Source: Carposina sasakii (lineage: Eukaryota > Arthropoda > Insecta > Lepidoptera > Carposinidae). From it: a DNA stretch of 64,000 bases. The position numbers were made by a program, and so were the translations under genes. Location: the NCBI GenBank assembly GCA_014607495.2, contig CP053165.1, forward strand, positions 6,504,906 through 6,568,905, in the 5' to 3' direction. Numbering within the stretch: the first letter of the stretch is position 1; each line of letters opens with the position of its first letter. This document shows positions 13,001 through 22,400 of the stretch, piece after piece. Under the pieces are notes generated by a model, which worked only from the letters and a program-made list of their open reading frames with translations, searched no databases and was not told the DNA's origin.

Positions 13001-16000
13001 GCTCCAATTTTTACGTGAAAGAGTAACAAACATCCATACATCCATCCATACTTACAAATTATTATTAAATTAGTAGGATTTAGTCAATATCCTACCTATC
13101 TAAAATAAAATATTTCCTTACAGAGATGGTGGAGCAATGTTCCAGTATAACCAACCTTCAGTTAGGAGACAGCATTCAGAACATCGCCAAAGATATGGAC
13201 ACGCACTGTTACAAAGTACCCTTGGGCGTTGTTGCTGGTAAGTCAAACCATCATGTCAAGTGGTTGCCATGTGTTCTGTTGATTTAAAATAATCGCTTAC
13301 GACGTCGCGTGGTCCGCGTAAGTAAACTTTAGAATTCCTATTTCTGAAGGAGTGAGCTAGAAGGAATGAATGTCAAAAGATATTTTTCATTATTGTATAA
13401 GCATTCCTGAGTTGTTTGTCCCGAAAATTACACATGTCATTTCGAATTTTGAAATTTTGTGGATAGCCCACATTATACAGAACCTTATAATGTATAGAAT
13501 ATGGCTATGTAAGTTGGGGAAAAGCTAGAAGGGAGCGAGTGTAATTTTCTTGCGAAAATCAAAATTTATTTGTAAATGGCTTGCATGTGTCTGTAAAGTG
13601 ATGTTTTCTGGTAGAAAACTTATATTTTGTTTACTTGTAATGTGAATTTAGTGCGTGTGCATGGTTTTATATGCAGGTAAGCTAAGTAAAACTTTAATCC
13701 GAACACAATCTCTTCATGGGCTCATGTAAGTTGTTTCTGCAATTCTTTATGACCTTTACTAATTGTACACCCATTCTTGAGGATTTTCCCGACGTTTCCA
13801 TTCATCATCATCAATATCACCCATCATAAATTCAGAAATCATTTACTAAAGACAATGGCTGTATGGGCTTAGTTCCCCTTGCCTTTCCTTGATAAACTAA
13901 ACAAAAAAAAATCTGTTTTACTATACATACCATATCTTAGCTTAATATAAAACCTATCTCTTTCGCAGGTGTATCAGCCTTCAACTTCCCAGTAATGATC
14001 CCGCTATGGATGTTAGCCCCGGCTGCAGCGACCGGAAACACGTGTCTGCTGAAACCCTCGGAGCAGGACCCTGGAGCCACGCTGCTGCTGATGGAGCTGC
14101 TGCAGGAAGCCGGCCTGCCGAATGGCGTTGTCAACGTGAGTATATTGTAAATGGTTAGGTTGATTGGGTATTTTCAGTACTCAGCCTCTGAGGGCTTAGT
14201 GTGAGTTTTCACTTCGAACTCGTTCATCTTGACGTAAAGCAGCCAACCAATCACATAATGGCGAGATGACGTGTTGTAATAAAAGTGAGAACAACGGCAC
14301 TACGTTATTGGTTGAATAGTTTACGTTGCCGCGATTAAGTTCGAAGTGAAGCCATTGAACGTATTTTACCTTACCTGTCTACTCTAACCATACCAGACTT
14401 CAAGGCTTGCTGTATGCTTCCGAAAGTGATGCGATCGGAGGATCAGTACCCGTTGTTCGGTCACGCTGGTGCATTCTGTGAGAATTTCAGGAAATTCTCA
14501 TGGGATGCCTTTGTGATACAAAAAAAAAACAACCTGAAAGTTTCACGTCTCGAAGATCAGCTTAGGATCTCAGGCTCTAGACTACATGTTTACCAAATGT
14601 ATAGGAAAGGGGGCTGGGCCAACAAAATTAAATGTGTAGGTCAAGTACCTTGTAGGCTCCGTGTTCCTTGTTCTTCCGCGCGGAATCCCTCGCAGGGTTT
14701 TGGGGTTCACAGTTCACTATCCACTATCAGGTTTCAGGCACTTTTACTGGGTAGGGTCAGTAGGTAACATACGAAAATGTACTTGTCGAGCAACAGGCCG
14801 GCGGCGGCGCGTTCGGTTGGGGACTAACTTCAGGTAAAACGTTCAAAACGTGTAAAAGTTTCAAACTAAAAAATTCAACGGGGACGGGCGCTCGCAGCGA
14901 GAAAAGTGACAAAACGATTCGAAGAGGTAGGAACAATTATAGTTTTAACACCAAATATAATTTAAATCAGTTCATTAGTTTCGGCATTAAAACCCCGAGT
15001 ATGTATGACTGAGTTAACACTATTTACATGATACCATTTCCTTGTACATTTGAGAGCAGTTATTGAATACAATTATTGATACACCAGTATTGACTAGAAA
15101 AACTTGTATAATGTGTCAAAAATTACAGTTTTTTATAGCTTCAATAAAATTTTACGCAACAAGCAAGAAAACGGTATCTTGTTAATGAGGCTTTATTTTC
15201 GTATTTATAATTTCATAAAGTTACATATGATAAAGAAAAAACATTTGATATAACCATGGAGAAGAAATAAAAGAGGAGTAGCGACTAAGTATATTTTCAT
15301 GCAAAAATAGTGTGCCGCGGAGCGGGGGTGAAGTATGGGACGAGGGGAGCATTGAACACTGTAGCCCCGCCTTTTACATAGAAACCACCTTGTAGTGACT
15401 AGTCAAACTACTTGTTCATTATCAATATGGTTCAAGATTGTGTTACTAGTGCAATTACTCATCGCTAGTTGGCAATATTATACTAGATTTTAGCAAAAAG
15501 TACCCTGAAAAAAAGCGCTAGTGTCTTTGTAATTTTAATACGGTTACATTTCGGAGCACAAGCGTGTGGTTACAGCTACTGCCTTATACTGGCGCTGAAG
15601 CTCCGCCCCTATCTTGACGTCGTGGCCTCACGATTGCCACACGACTCACTTCATAGTCCCACCTCCCCTTTTATACCTTCTTCATGGATAGAACTAACTA
15701 ATATAAATCACATTTCCTTTCCACAGGTGGTCCATGGTACACATGACACGGTAAACTTCCTCTGCGACAACAAAGACATCAAAGCGGTGTCGTTTGTGGG
15801 AGGAGACGCGGCCGGAAAACATATCTATACTAGGGCTTCTGCTAGCGGTATGCATTTCAAGATATTTTCATCATCTGCTCTTAAACCATTATTTATGGGG
15901 TCTTCGCAATATGGTTTTTGTCGAAACTCATATTGCCAAGGATTTAGAGTTTGTTTTGACGGCCGTTCGTCTGCCTGATGCCAACTTGAGAAGGGTATTG

Positions 16001-18806
16001 CTAAGTGACAATTTCAGAATGTTAAAATCCGTACACGAAATAAATTCAGTGGTACAGGCCTTTTAAATGAGGCATATTTATATAAACTTAGGGAATTGTA
16101 TTCTTCTAGACGTCCGATCGCATGTTTCTAAGGTCTCTCACTGGTTCTCGACAAAGTGTCTGGCAATGGACGACTTACCTATTTTCTAATATTTTTCCGA
16201 GTAAGATATCTAAAAAGTGATCTTTCTACTAGCGTCATTTTTCTTTCTACCTTTTACCTGTCTACTGCTAAAGTAGCCACTACTCAAGTAGCATAGTGGT
16301 TTTTGTAATGGTATCTATTTATACATACTATGTATAATTGTTATTTCTCAGGCAAGCGAGTCCAATGCAACCAGGGCGCGAAGAACCATGGCATCATAAT
16401 GGCGGACGCTAACAAAGAACACACGTTGAACCAACTAGCCGGGGCGGCGTTCGGAGCGGCCGGGCAGAGATGTATGGCGCTTAGTACTGCCGTGTTTGTC
16501 GGTAAGTCGCTTTTACAGGCTAAGCTGCGATGGTTGTGGTCGGGGTTTGGATGGGTGGCGTTCGATTTTTAAGGATGATTGTGGTGAAAAGACGTAGATA
16601 AAGGATCTATAACAGGCCAGAGATGTATGGCGCTTAGCAATGCCTTGTTTGTGGGTAAGTCGCTTTTACAGACTAAGCTGGGATGGTTGTGGTCGGGGTT
16701 TGGATGGGTGGCGTTCGATTTTTGAAGATGATTGATCCCAAGAGACGTAGATATAGGAGCTATAACAGGCTAGATATGTATGGCACTTAGCACTGCCTTG
16801 TTTGTGGGTAAGTCGCTTTTACAGGCTAAGCTGGGAGAGTTGTGGTCGGGGTTTAGATGGGTGGCGATCGATTTTTGGGATAATTGTGGCCAAAACATGT
16901 ATATACAGGGTGTAACAGAAGGGGTATGTTAAGCGAAAAGCCCACTATAGAGAACCTATTTCCAAAATTTGAGACTCAAAATCACATTTTTATTTTTCAA
17001 GATTGTATAAAAAGTCCTGAGATATTTAAAAATTCTCCATACTATCGGGAAAAATAAACATGTGATTTCGGATCTCAAATTTTAAAAAATATATATAAGA
17101 GCTTGAAGGTTAATTTGTGTCGATTAGGTACATTACTAAGTTCTTTGGTTGTTTTCTCGTAAGTTACTTTTAATATTAGTATTGTCTTTTAATATGCGAC
17201 TAGTTACATCACAAGGAATCTAGATATCTAAGAAATAACCTTAAATGAATATGCTATGAAGTATGCCATAGATGAAGCTAAAAAGTTTATGTTTATATAT
17301 TTATTATTTTGCACTTACATTGAATGTAGAGTCCTTCAATTTCAGCAGTATAATGTGAATTATCTTATTACTATTGGATTTATATGTCGGCGCAGTATAG
17401 CTTCGAAAGTCATCATAGGTATTGTGTCTTTTAATTTATGAACGGCCACACCTCAATAATAAAAATAATTAAAACTACGTTGTATTTTGTCACCAGGTGA
17501 AGCTAAGCAATGGATCCCTGACTTAGTAAAGCGAGCGCAAGATCTGAAAGTGAACGCGGGTCATATTCCCGGCACTGACGTCGGTCCCGTTATCTCTGCT
17601 AAGGCTAAGGAGAGAATTTTGCATCTTATCGAATCGGGTGAGTCTAGTATTTTTCGAAGCATATACCTACCTAACCTTTAGTATTACATCAGGATACGAA
17701 AAGACTAGGAGCAATTATTATTCAGTCACACATTCATACAGAGAAAGTTATATTTTTATTTGCACAAAATTATTATTTATTTATTTATTCTTTATTCAAT
17801 TATAAATACTTAAAACTAGATACAACGTCCCACAAAACTGCTTACGCCGGATAATTTGGTGTCTTCTTTTCTGTCGCGAGTTTGCACATATTAAATGTGG
17901 GGCTAAATAAACTAATTTGATACTTGAAAGATATGTACATCTTTGAAGGCAGGTTCTATTAGTGTACTGGAAATAAGATAATTAAATTTCTTACGACAAT
18001 AAGGTCTAATTCTATCTAATCAAACAAATTCTTAAATTAGTAGTAAACCTTATGAAACGCTGTTATTCATTAATCATGCTTGTATTTACAAACTCAGTTC
18101 ATGTATAAGTAAGTTCATATAGTAAGTATTTGGAATAATTAAAATGTTTCGTCTAATATTTATAGTCATTCCTATTCCCACTAAAAGGTCACGATGGTCA
18201 CCCTAGAATTTAAAAGTTGAATGAAAGAATGAATGAATGAGACAGAAACATAACAAAGAATAAAATAAAATATTTAGATTTTATGGAATAGTGTAACATA
18301 GTCATACATATTTTGTTGCAGGCGTCAAAGAGGGCGCCAAACTAGCTCTAGACGGACGTAACGTGGTCGTAAAGGGTTACGAGAAAGGAAACTTTGTCGG
18401 GCCCACAATACTGACCGATGTTCAACCTCACATGGAGTGTTATAAAGAAGAAATCTTCGGACCAGTACTAGTATGTCTTTCAGCGGATACTTTAGATCAC
18501 GCCATTGAATTAATAAATAAAAATCCGTATGGAAACGGTACAGCAATCTTTACTAGCAACGGAGCTAATGCAAGGAAATTCATCAATGAGATTGACGTGG
18601 GTCAAATTGGGGTAAACGTGCCCATTCCTGTCCCATTGTCAATGTTCTCCTTCTCAGGAACTAGGGGTAGTTTCCAGGGTACCAACCACTTTTGCGGTAA
18701 ACAGGGATTAGATTTCTACTTTGAGCTAAAAACAGTGGTGTCTCTTTGGAGACAAAGTGACGTGTCTCACACTAAAGCGGCAGTATCTATGCCGACTCAG
18801 CAGTAA
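4056..18806 (+). CDS. ALDH6A1: Methylmalonate-semialdehyde dehydrogenase (acylating), mitochondrial; 10 exons
   Basis: Exons: 4056-4094, 8711-8847, 10613-10723, 11080-11186, 13124-13237, 13969-14135, 15727-15847, 16352-16501, 17497-17637, 18322-18806. All junctions are GT-AG and the phases close to 1572 nt, 523 aa, close to the human protein (about 535 aa). The enzyme oxidises methylmalonate and malonate semialdehyde to propionyl-CoA and acetyl-CoA using NAD and CoA, in mitochondrial valine and thymine breakdown. The basic N-terminus ([13 protein letters not shown], then [12 protein letters not shown]) fits a mitochondrial transit peptide. The aldehyde dehydrogenase fold starts at about residue 24 ([11 protein letters not shown]). 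Visible motifs are [12 protein letters not shown] with catalytic Asn175, LKPSE, and [11 protein letters not shown] with nucleophile Cys306. The C-terminal half has [19 protein letters not shown] and [10 protein letters not shown], all typical of ALDH6. The first intron is 4.6 kb and holds an antisense LINE. Intron 8 carries a tandem copy of the exon-8 end. Recognition is certain; the one-codon choices at exon 1 are likely. Confidence 0.96.
4360..4440 (+). repeat. Dispersed repeat family X, left piece (split by LINE)
   Basis: This segment contains 'gataagctagcaactgtcac' and resembles pieces at 22528-22625, 31465-31640 and 54835-54955. Its continuation ('gcagttctggctacaccatt') reappears at 7891-7935, on the far side of the antisense LINE, so one repeat copy was split by the LINE insertion. 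The family is unnamed here; it encodes nothing visible. Confidence 0.6.
4447..7867 (-). mobile_element. 5'-truncated CR1/jockey-type LINE inserted antisense in ALDH6A1 intron 1
   Basis: The element lies on the minus strand. Its 3' UTR spans 4447-5382 and ends at the left in a TTTGAATTTGAA-type tail after AATAAATGATTTTG, usual for CR1/jockey-like LINEs. Its coding part is 5383-7851. A matching ATGTGG is found on both sides (4441-4446 and 7868-7873), a short target-site duplication. The 5' end is lost: the frame starts part-way through the endonuclease. It landed inside a copy of repeat family X. Confidence 0.82.
5383..7851 (-). CDS. LINE ORF2: partial endonuclease plus reverse transcriptase
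   Basis: 822 codons on the minus strand, uninterrupted. Near the N-terminus GDFNMDI (about residues 19-25) and DSDHRG (about 82-87) are the second half of an APE-type endonuclease; the first half is missing because the copy is 5'-truncated, so the Met at 7851 is not a genuine start. Reverse transcriptase motifs follow: [18 protein letters not shown] near residue 457, [10 protein letters not shown] near 510, and FADD near 545. No RNase H domain is seen. The RT resembles the CR1/Daphne side of LINEs, but the clade is a guess. The intact frame implies a fairly recent insertion. It is antisense to the host gene, within its intron. Confidence 0.85.
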   Translation of the reverse strand: MEEVLSKVINSGKEIIICGDFNMDILVRSSASLRFLNLFQSFNLCNLFCEPTRITDTTATCLDNIFTNIKPEYSKLLDNFDSDHRGQLASFPVKSHKVTKQKITYVPITSNQMESFRGKVTGRLQDLHYNENPNILYSSIFSLILTEFNKVFLTKSITISNRLVFSEWATPGIYKSRERLYNLYNEKTFNHSSAFKEYVKQYSKLFKRVCYNAKSNFVKNKIKQSTNKIKTTWNIINSKTGRNAVRDSSFSLVIDGVNIKSHSEVAAAFQNFFDSIPHSATKDLNSSPEVAASLLKNSVTACERDFAFSYVNYKDIIKTFKSIYSKKTADLWGLSVKTLGSIIDVISTSLASVFNNCIDKGVFPDLMKHSKVIPLFKSGESSDPGNFRPISVLPTISKIFEKLILEQLSRHFDNNNIFSNKQYGFTKGRSTIDAGVELLRHIVDAWEESHDALGVFCDLSKAFDCVHHEILIRKLEHYGIRGGALYLLMSYLNDRIQKVDVNGKRSPGSRVTIGVPQGSILGPFLFRIYINDLPYFVGNEHEIVLFADDTSLLFKVKRQLIVYDVVNSALSKVLYWFSNNNLVLNSRKTKLIKFSTPNVKQVSTDVYIGDERLDQVDSTVFLGITLDAKLQWGPHIEKLSKKLSSAAYAVKRIRLLTDVETARIVYFSYFHSIMTYGILLWGSAADWESIFILQKRAVRAILNLGSRVTLCEKFKELNIMTLASNYIYENLLYVHKNLDKFNKMSDVHKINTRGKNRLVAHVSRLRKVSKSFMGQCILFYNKLPDTLKGLPICKFKNIVIKKICMKEYYTVLEYLNDSEPWK
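7868..7935 (+). repeat. Dispersed repeat family X, right piece
   Basis: Continues the repeat interrupted at 4440. 'gcagttctggctacaccatt' matches the 31.6-kb copy ('gcagttctggctaccccatt'). Confidence 0.55.
7950..8093. mobile_element. MITE with 'cagtcacacttaaacctaaa' terminal inverted repeats
   Basis: The left end reads ggagtccagcagtcacactt and the right end is its inverted counterpart (gtttaagtgtgactgccaga). The whole is about 144 bp with a central 'ctctctccgttcttaacata' core. Further copies are at 35893-36015 (complete), 60510-60620 (right end lost) and 32478-32892 (split by insertions). No coding capacity. Confidence 0.75.
9411..9510. repeat. 100-bp near-perfect palindrome (hairpin element) in ALDH6A1 intron 2
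   Basis: Arms 9411-9439 and 9482-9510 are exact reverse complements (atgttacataattttatgtg at the left end). The inner parts 9441-9458 and 9462-9480 continue the pairing with a few mismatches. Only a few bases remain unpaired at the tip. It is probably a small foldback/MITE insertion. Confidence 0.75.
9600..9860. other. GC-richer intron segment of unknown origin
   Basis: A block with many CG dinucleotides (about 9735-9845, e.g. gaacgcgccggaacgcgcgg) inside the AT-rich intron 2. It probably belongs to an old repeat or transposon piece. No frame or termini recognised. Confidence 0.3.
10052..10250 (+). repeat. Two tandem copies of a ~99-bp unit
   Basis: The units start at 10052 and 10151. Shared landmarks are 'tcatatctcg' and 'cccggatatg.acgcggagtt'. 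Copies differ at several positions and by a one-base indel. A partial third 'ttcccggatatg' is near 10268. Confidence 0.7.
11240..11600. repeat. Microsatellite-bearing dispersed repeat in ALDH6A1 intron 4
   Basis: Starts with the lepidopteran-type 'acactaatattataaagagg', followed by a (TG)n run at about 11270-11291. Two related segments containing 'ggaaggggacaaacg' (about 11403 and 11536) follow. Frames here are repeat artefacts. Confidence 0.5.
11692..11877. mobile_element. 186-bp hAT-type MITE with exact 8-bp target duplication
   Basis: Left end CAGAGGTTCCCAAAC and right end ...GTGAACCACTG are inverted versions of the hAT-like CAGNGGTTC terminus. ATATAGAC flanks both sides (11684-11691 and 11878-11885), the 8-bp duplication expected for hAT transposition. 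There is no coding capacity, so it was moved by a transposase made elsewhere. Confidence 0.88.
11886..11985 (+). repeat. tRNA-headed SINE
   Basis: An A-box-like 'gtgtagttggcaatggccct' and a B box 'gggttcgaattccgg' are spaced as in a tRNA gene but without a foldable acceptor stem, followed by AT-rich sequence. This is the structure of a tRNA-derived SINE. The hAT MITE inserted directly beside or within its head. Confidence 0.6.
12022..12346 (+). mobile_element. CAGG-A MITE, terminally eroded copy
   Basis: Interior matches the copies at 25042-25412, 44576-44949 (reverse) and 59672-60046, with landmarks 'aataaagtaagtttatgcc', 'gcatttatgcagaaaaacg' and 'gatcgtgatgatgaggagat'. Both ends are degraded: the terminal CAGGGTG/CACCCTG is missing. 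Confidence 0.7.
12434..12480 (+). mobile_element. CAGG-B MITE, left-end fragment
   Basis: 'cagggtgtgggtgacagcca' is the inverted match of the right end of the full copy at 43359-43834. The right end is not found here. Confidence 0.5.
12853..13083 (+). repeat. MINE/Helitron-like dispersed repeat
   Basis: Begins 'actagtgaacgcccgcgact' and ends 'attagtaggatt' after a 'catccatacatccatccata' microsatellite tract. This organisation (CG-rich head, short tandem tract, fixed tail) is that described for microsatellite-associated, Helitron-like repeats in Lepidoptera. Relatives in this window: 20345, 24794, 26978, 30134 and 48240 (reverse). Confidence 0.65.
14136..15726. other. ALDH6A1 intron 6, no recognised content
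   Basis: 1.6 kb of intron. 14790-14910 is GC-richer. I see no exon-like frame and no complete repeat. The short open frames here lack conserved character. Confidence 0.5.
16465..16905 (+). repeat. 153-bp tandem triplication spanning the ALDH6A1 exon 8 3' end and its donor site
   Basis: Three units start at about 16465, 16618 and 16771, each exactly 153 bp apart. Each carries the last part of exon 8 (including the codon for the catalytic Cys), the GTAAG splice donor and about 110 bp of intron. Unit 2 keeps the protein frame open; unit 3 has a TAG in the same frame. Only the first donor (16502) is expected to be used. Confidence 0.9.
16906..17095 (+). mobile_element. CAGG-C MITE, right-truncated copy
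   Basis: Starts cagggtgtaacagaaggggt after TATA and matches the full copy at 31645-31903. It lacks the right terminus. Confidence 0.65.
17760..17860 (-). repeat. LINE 3' tail fragment (antisense) in ALDH6A1 intron 9
   Basis: Read on the minus strand the segment ends in AATAAAGAATAAATAAATAA after an AT-rich 3' UTR, as LINE 3' ends do. Class not determined. Confidence 0.35.
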
Positions 18807-18971
18807 ATGTTTAGTTGTGTAAGGTATAGGTTTTATGTAACATTTATTTTTATATCTCTATCTTTAAGATAATCTCAAGGTCTTCCATAGTTATGTAAGT
18901 TATAATCATCACTCGTTAGCCAAGCATTGTTATTTTGTTATTTATTTCCATTGAAATCGTTATATTTACTA

Positions 18972-18977
18972 AATAAA
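18972..18977 (+). terminator. ALDH6A1 polyadenylation signal
   Basis: AATAAA 166 bp after the stop codon, followed by a T-rich stretch. Confidence 0.6.
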
Positions 18978-18994
18978 TACTGTTTTCTAACTTG

Positions 18995-19416
18995 ATTTTT
19001 TTATTGCAACGCCATCTATGCCTCGGCTAAAGAAACAAGCGTTATCTGTAGGAAATGCGCAAGTCATGCGCAGGCGCAGCTTCTGTGCTTAGTTTGATCT
19101 ACAGGATTTAAGGTAGGTGGCGCTTTATGTATATTGCCAAGCCAAATTACACATATTAGCTATTGCATTAACGTTGCAATTCCCGATGTTTTGGATTTAT
19201 TTATATTCCTACACAAAATAAATTTGTAGCGTGATTCTTTGTTTACAAACGCAGCATGCGGCATCCCATCGCGTTGTATCTTATTGTATCACCGATGTTG
19301 TATAAATATTCGCGTTGTTTGTAATTTTTATTCGTGTGTGAGCCGAACCGAGTGGAGGTTGTTAGTTCGAGACTTCCTGGATATTCGGTTACTTTGGTCG
19401 AGAGTGTCGATGCGAA
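18995..19416 (+). promoter_or_regulatory. Short intergenic region with the DNase II promoter and 5' UTR
   Basis: Only about 430 bp separate the ALDH6A1 poly(A) site from the DNase II start. A 'gcgcaagtcatgcgcaggcg' stretch at 19057-19076 resembles the GCGCA repeats bound by NRF-1-type factors; this is only a resemblance. No TATA box is evident. An out-of-frame ATG at 19410 lies 7 bases before the main start. Confidence 0.35.
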
Positions 19417-22400
19417 ATGTGTCGTGCGAATTTGTTTGTGCTTTCTGTGATTCTTTCGGGATGTGTGAGTTTGACGCCCCAGTGTAGGAATGAAAAGGGC
19501 GAGCCAGTAGATTGGTAAGTTTTTTTTTTGTTGATATTGTTGCTGTTTTCTTTGTTTTGCTTAAAGTCCTTGTAAGGTTAGTCATCATATCTATAACTGT
19601 AAGTTCTAAGGCATAGTAGTGGCATGATATGATGACAGGCGGATTTATTATAGAACCAAGTTATAATGTTGGAAAACGTTTAGATTAAATAGACACTAGC
19701 GCCATTATCGCCATCGTCTTGCGTAGATTGTTGCTATTTTAAAATAAAGTTTAAAGTTACCTGTTTTAGCGTTTATTTACCTACTTTTCTTCCATAATAA
19801 CTGATATAATTATGTATCATCTTGTATGTATGTCACTTAATTTATCTTTATAATATGTTTTTAGGTTCTACGTATACAAATTGCCCAGGGAAAAGAACCA
19901 TTTGAATCCCCTAGTCAGAAGGGGGGCGGCGTACATGCATCTAACCCCTTCTAAACTCAGGGCCGGGTGGATCATGTCCGATTTATCCATTACCGACCCT
20001 AGGTCTATGATCGGAAGGACGCTAATGCCTTTGTACCAGGTGTGTATACTTTGAATTAGGGTGAAGACACACCTTTCAATTTTTGTCCGCATTTTATGTA
20101 TTAGGTAACAATACTGTTGTTTGAAACATTTACGGGACTGTGGTCCCGGACCTTTGAGAGACATGCACCGGACTATAGCCAAGATGTAGCATAGAAATGT
20201 AACCTGCGGTATACGAAGATACCTGTAGTATCACATTTGTTACTGAAAATGTCAATGATAAAAAAAGCTTGTTCACTTTCTCTGACACATTGGTGTGAAT
20301 GTCGCGGGCAACAACTTGTATAATGTTAAAGCAAATTATATGTCTACTAACGGTCGCCTACGGCTTCGCCCGCGTGAGAGTGCATTACTCCCGTGCGAAG
20401 TTATATATTATAAACCTTCCTCGTAAATCACTCTATCTATTTAAAAAAACCGCATCAATATCTGTTCCCTAGTTTGAAAGATCTAAGCATACATAGGGAC
20501 GAACAGACAGCGGCAAGCGACTTTGTTTTATAATATGTAGTGATTTGCATCTAATGATTTTGTTTTGTAAAAAAGCGGCCAAGTGCGAGTGGACTCGTGT
20601 GTGAAAATTTAAATACGGTTCACAGAATACATCTACTTACCAAGTTTCAACAGTATAGTTCTTATAGTTTCGGAAAAAAGTGGCTGTGACATACGGACGG
20701 ACAGACAGACATGACGAAACTATAAGGGTTCCGTTTTTTGCCATTTGGCTACGGAACCCTAAAAAACAGGGTTCCCTCGTGAAATAAAGGAAACATTAAA
20801 AACGCGCTGCGGCTAGCTAGTCATAAAGAAATCTTCACTAAATGTAATTATAGGTAGCCTAAAAAATACTTATGAACCACATTTCTGATAAAGCCAAACC
20901 ACATCCTGCCTGTTTTGCTTCCAACTGAATATCTTTTTTTTTGTGGTCAAATTGTTATTAAAGTGCGTACTGACTCGAGGCAGTATTTCATTCCGTGCGT
21001 AGAATGCTATTGAGAAGTCAGGATTCATTTCTGATGGAGACCACAGAACCATAGCCTTTCTTTGTCGAGTTCTCATTGGGTTAGCATTTTATCTAACTGT
21101 ACCTGTTTTCGTCCTAAGGACCTATTGTATTACTGGATTATTATTTGTCTCATACTGGTCTTTTGACCAAATTACTCAATCGACTCAAGTTGCCAACCGT
21201 AGTTGATTAGTTATGTCTGTACGCACCTTTAAACGTTTATATGACTACTTACCACCCAAAACTGGTGTGTGCAGCTTAACTGTTTCCGTAGGTATCGTGT
21301 ATCCATGATATATTCCATGATAGATAGATAGATAATTCCAACTTAGTAAACAAACTAATTTACTGACATGATTATAGTACGGACTCGGATTACCTACCAT
21401 TGTCGTACGATGAACTTCACGATGTGTTTTGCCTTACCAAATCATAATAGAAGTATATTTATGAGCGATTTACAGACAAATAGTGAGGTCATTGAAATAA
21501 ATTAATCGTGGTTCGATTCCGAACTTTAATTTTTTGGGTAAACGATAAAAACCTAAAATTAAGACACGTTTTTAGGACCGAAACATAATAGCTGTGGTGT
21601 ATAACGACCAGCCGCCAGCCAATGAGAACAAGCCGGACATACTGCAATCCGTCGCTGATATGTACTCCAAGAGTAAAAGAGGTGATTACGTAAACATGTT
21701 ACCCTTGTAGAAGGAGGTACCTATATAATACATCCTGCACTGCATCTTTAGATGCAAAATAACGGAAGTATGCGCCTTTCCTACATACTTATGTACGGTT
21801 TCTGTAATTAATTAGAATAGTAAGGTACGACTTTGTATAGGCTTTTAGTATACTTAGGTAGCACTAGTCTATCTATATTCTATACTATTATCACGTTATT
21901 AGGTACTAAATGTATCTAATATTTCAATCTAATCTAAAACACACTTCTAGAAACTAGGTTTGAATACAACCAGGTAAATCCATATTTTTCAATGTAAACG
22001 TAAAATTGTCCTCAAATATTCGCAGGTCAACTAAAACAGAATACAATAAGGAAATACAAGAAGTTCAAGCTAGGAGAGAAGTATTACGATGACTATGATC
22101 TAGCAGAGATGTGTAAAATGCACTCCAAGTTTATGAAAGCGAGGGTTGAGAGTGGTCATACTAAGGGAGTTGTGCTCGGGGACAAGTTCACTGCTCTGTG
22201 GCTAGTCCACTCTGTGCCCAGGTTCCCGCCCGTGCCTGAAAGTAAGTAGATTGGTGTGTAGAGTCTACACTTGTAGACCATATAATAATGATCACCAGAA
22301 GGATCATTGACAAATGTATGACGGGCAGTGAAGCAAAAAACGAGGCAAAAATCCCGCATCTTCCGCGGATTGTTGTCAAATCGAGAATATTATCACTTTT

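Noticed and set aside
14414..14767. 117-codon plus-strand frame in ALDH6A1 intron 6
   Set aside because: No conserved motifs; it lies wholly in an intron between well-supported exons.
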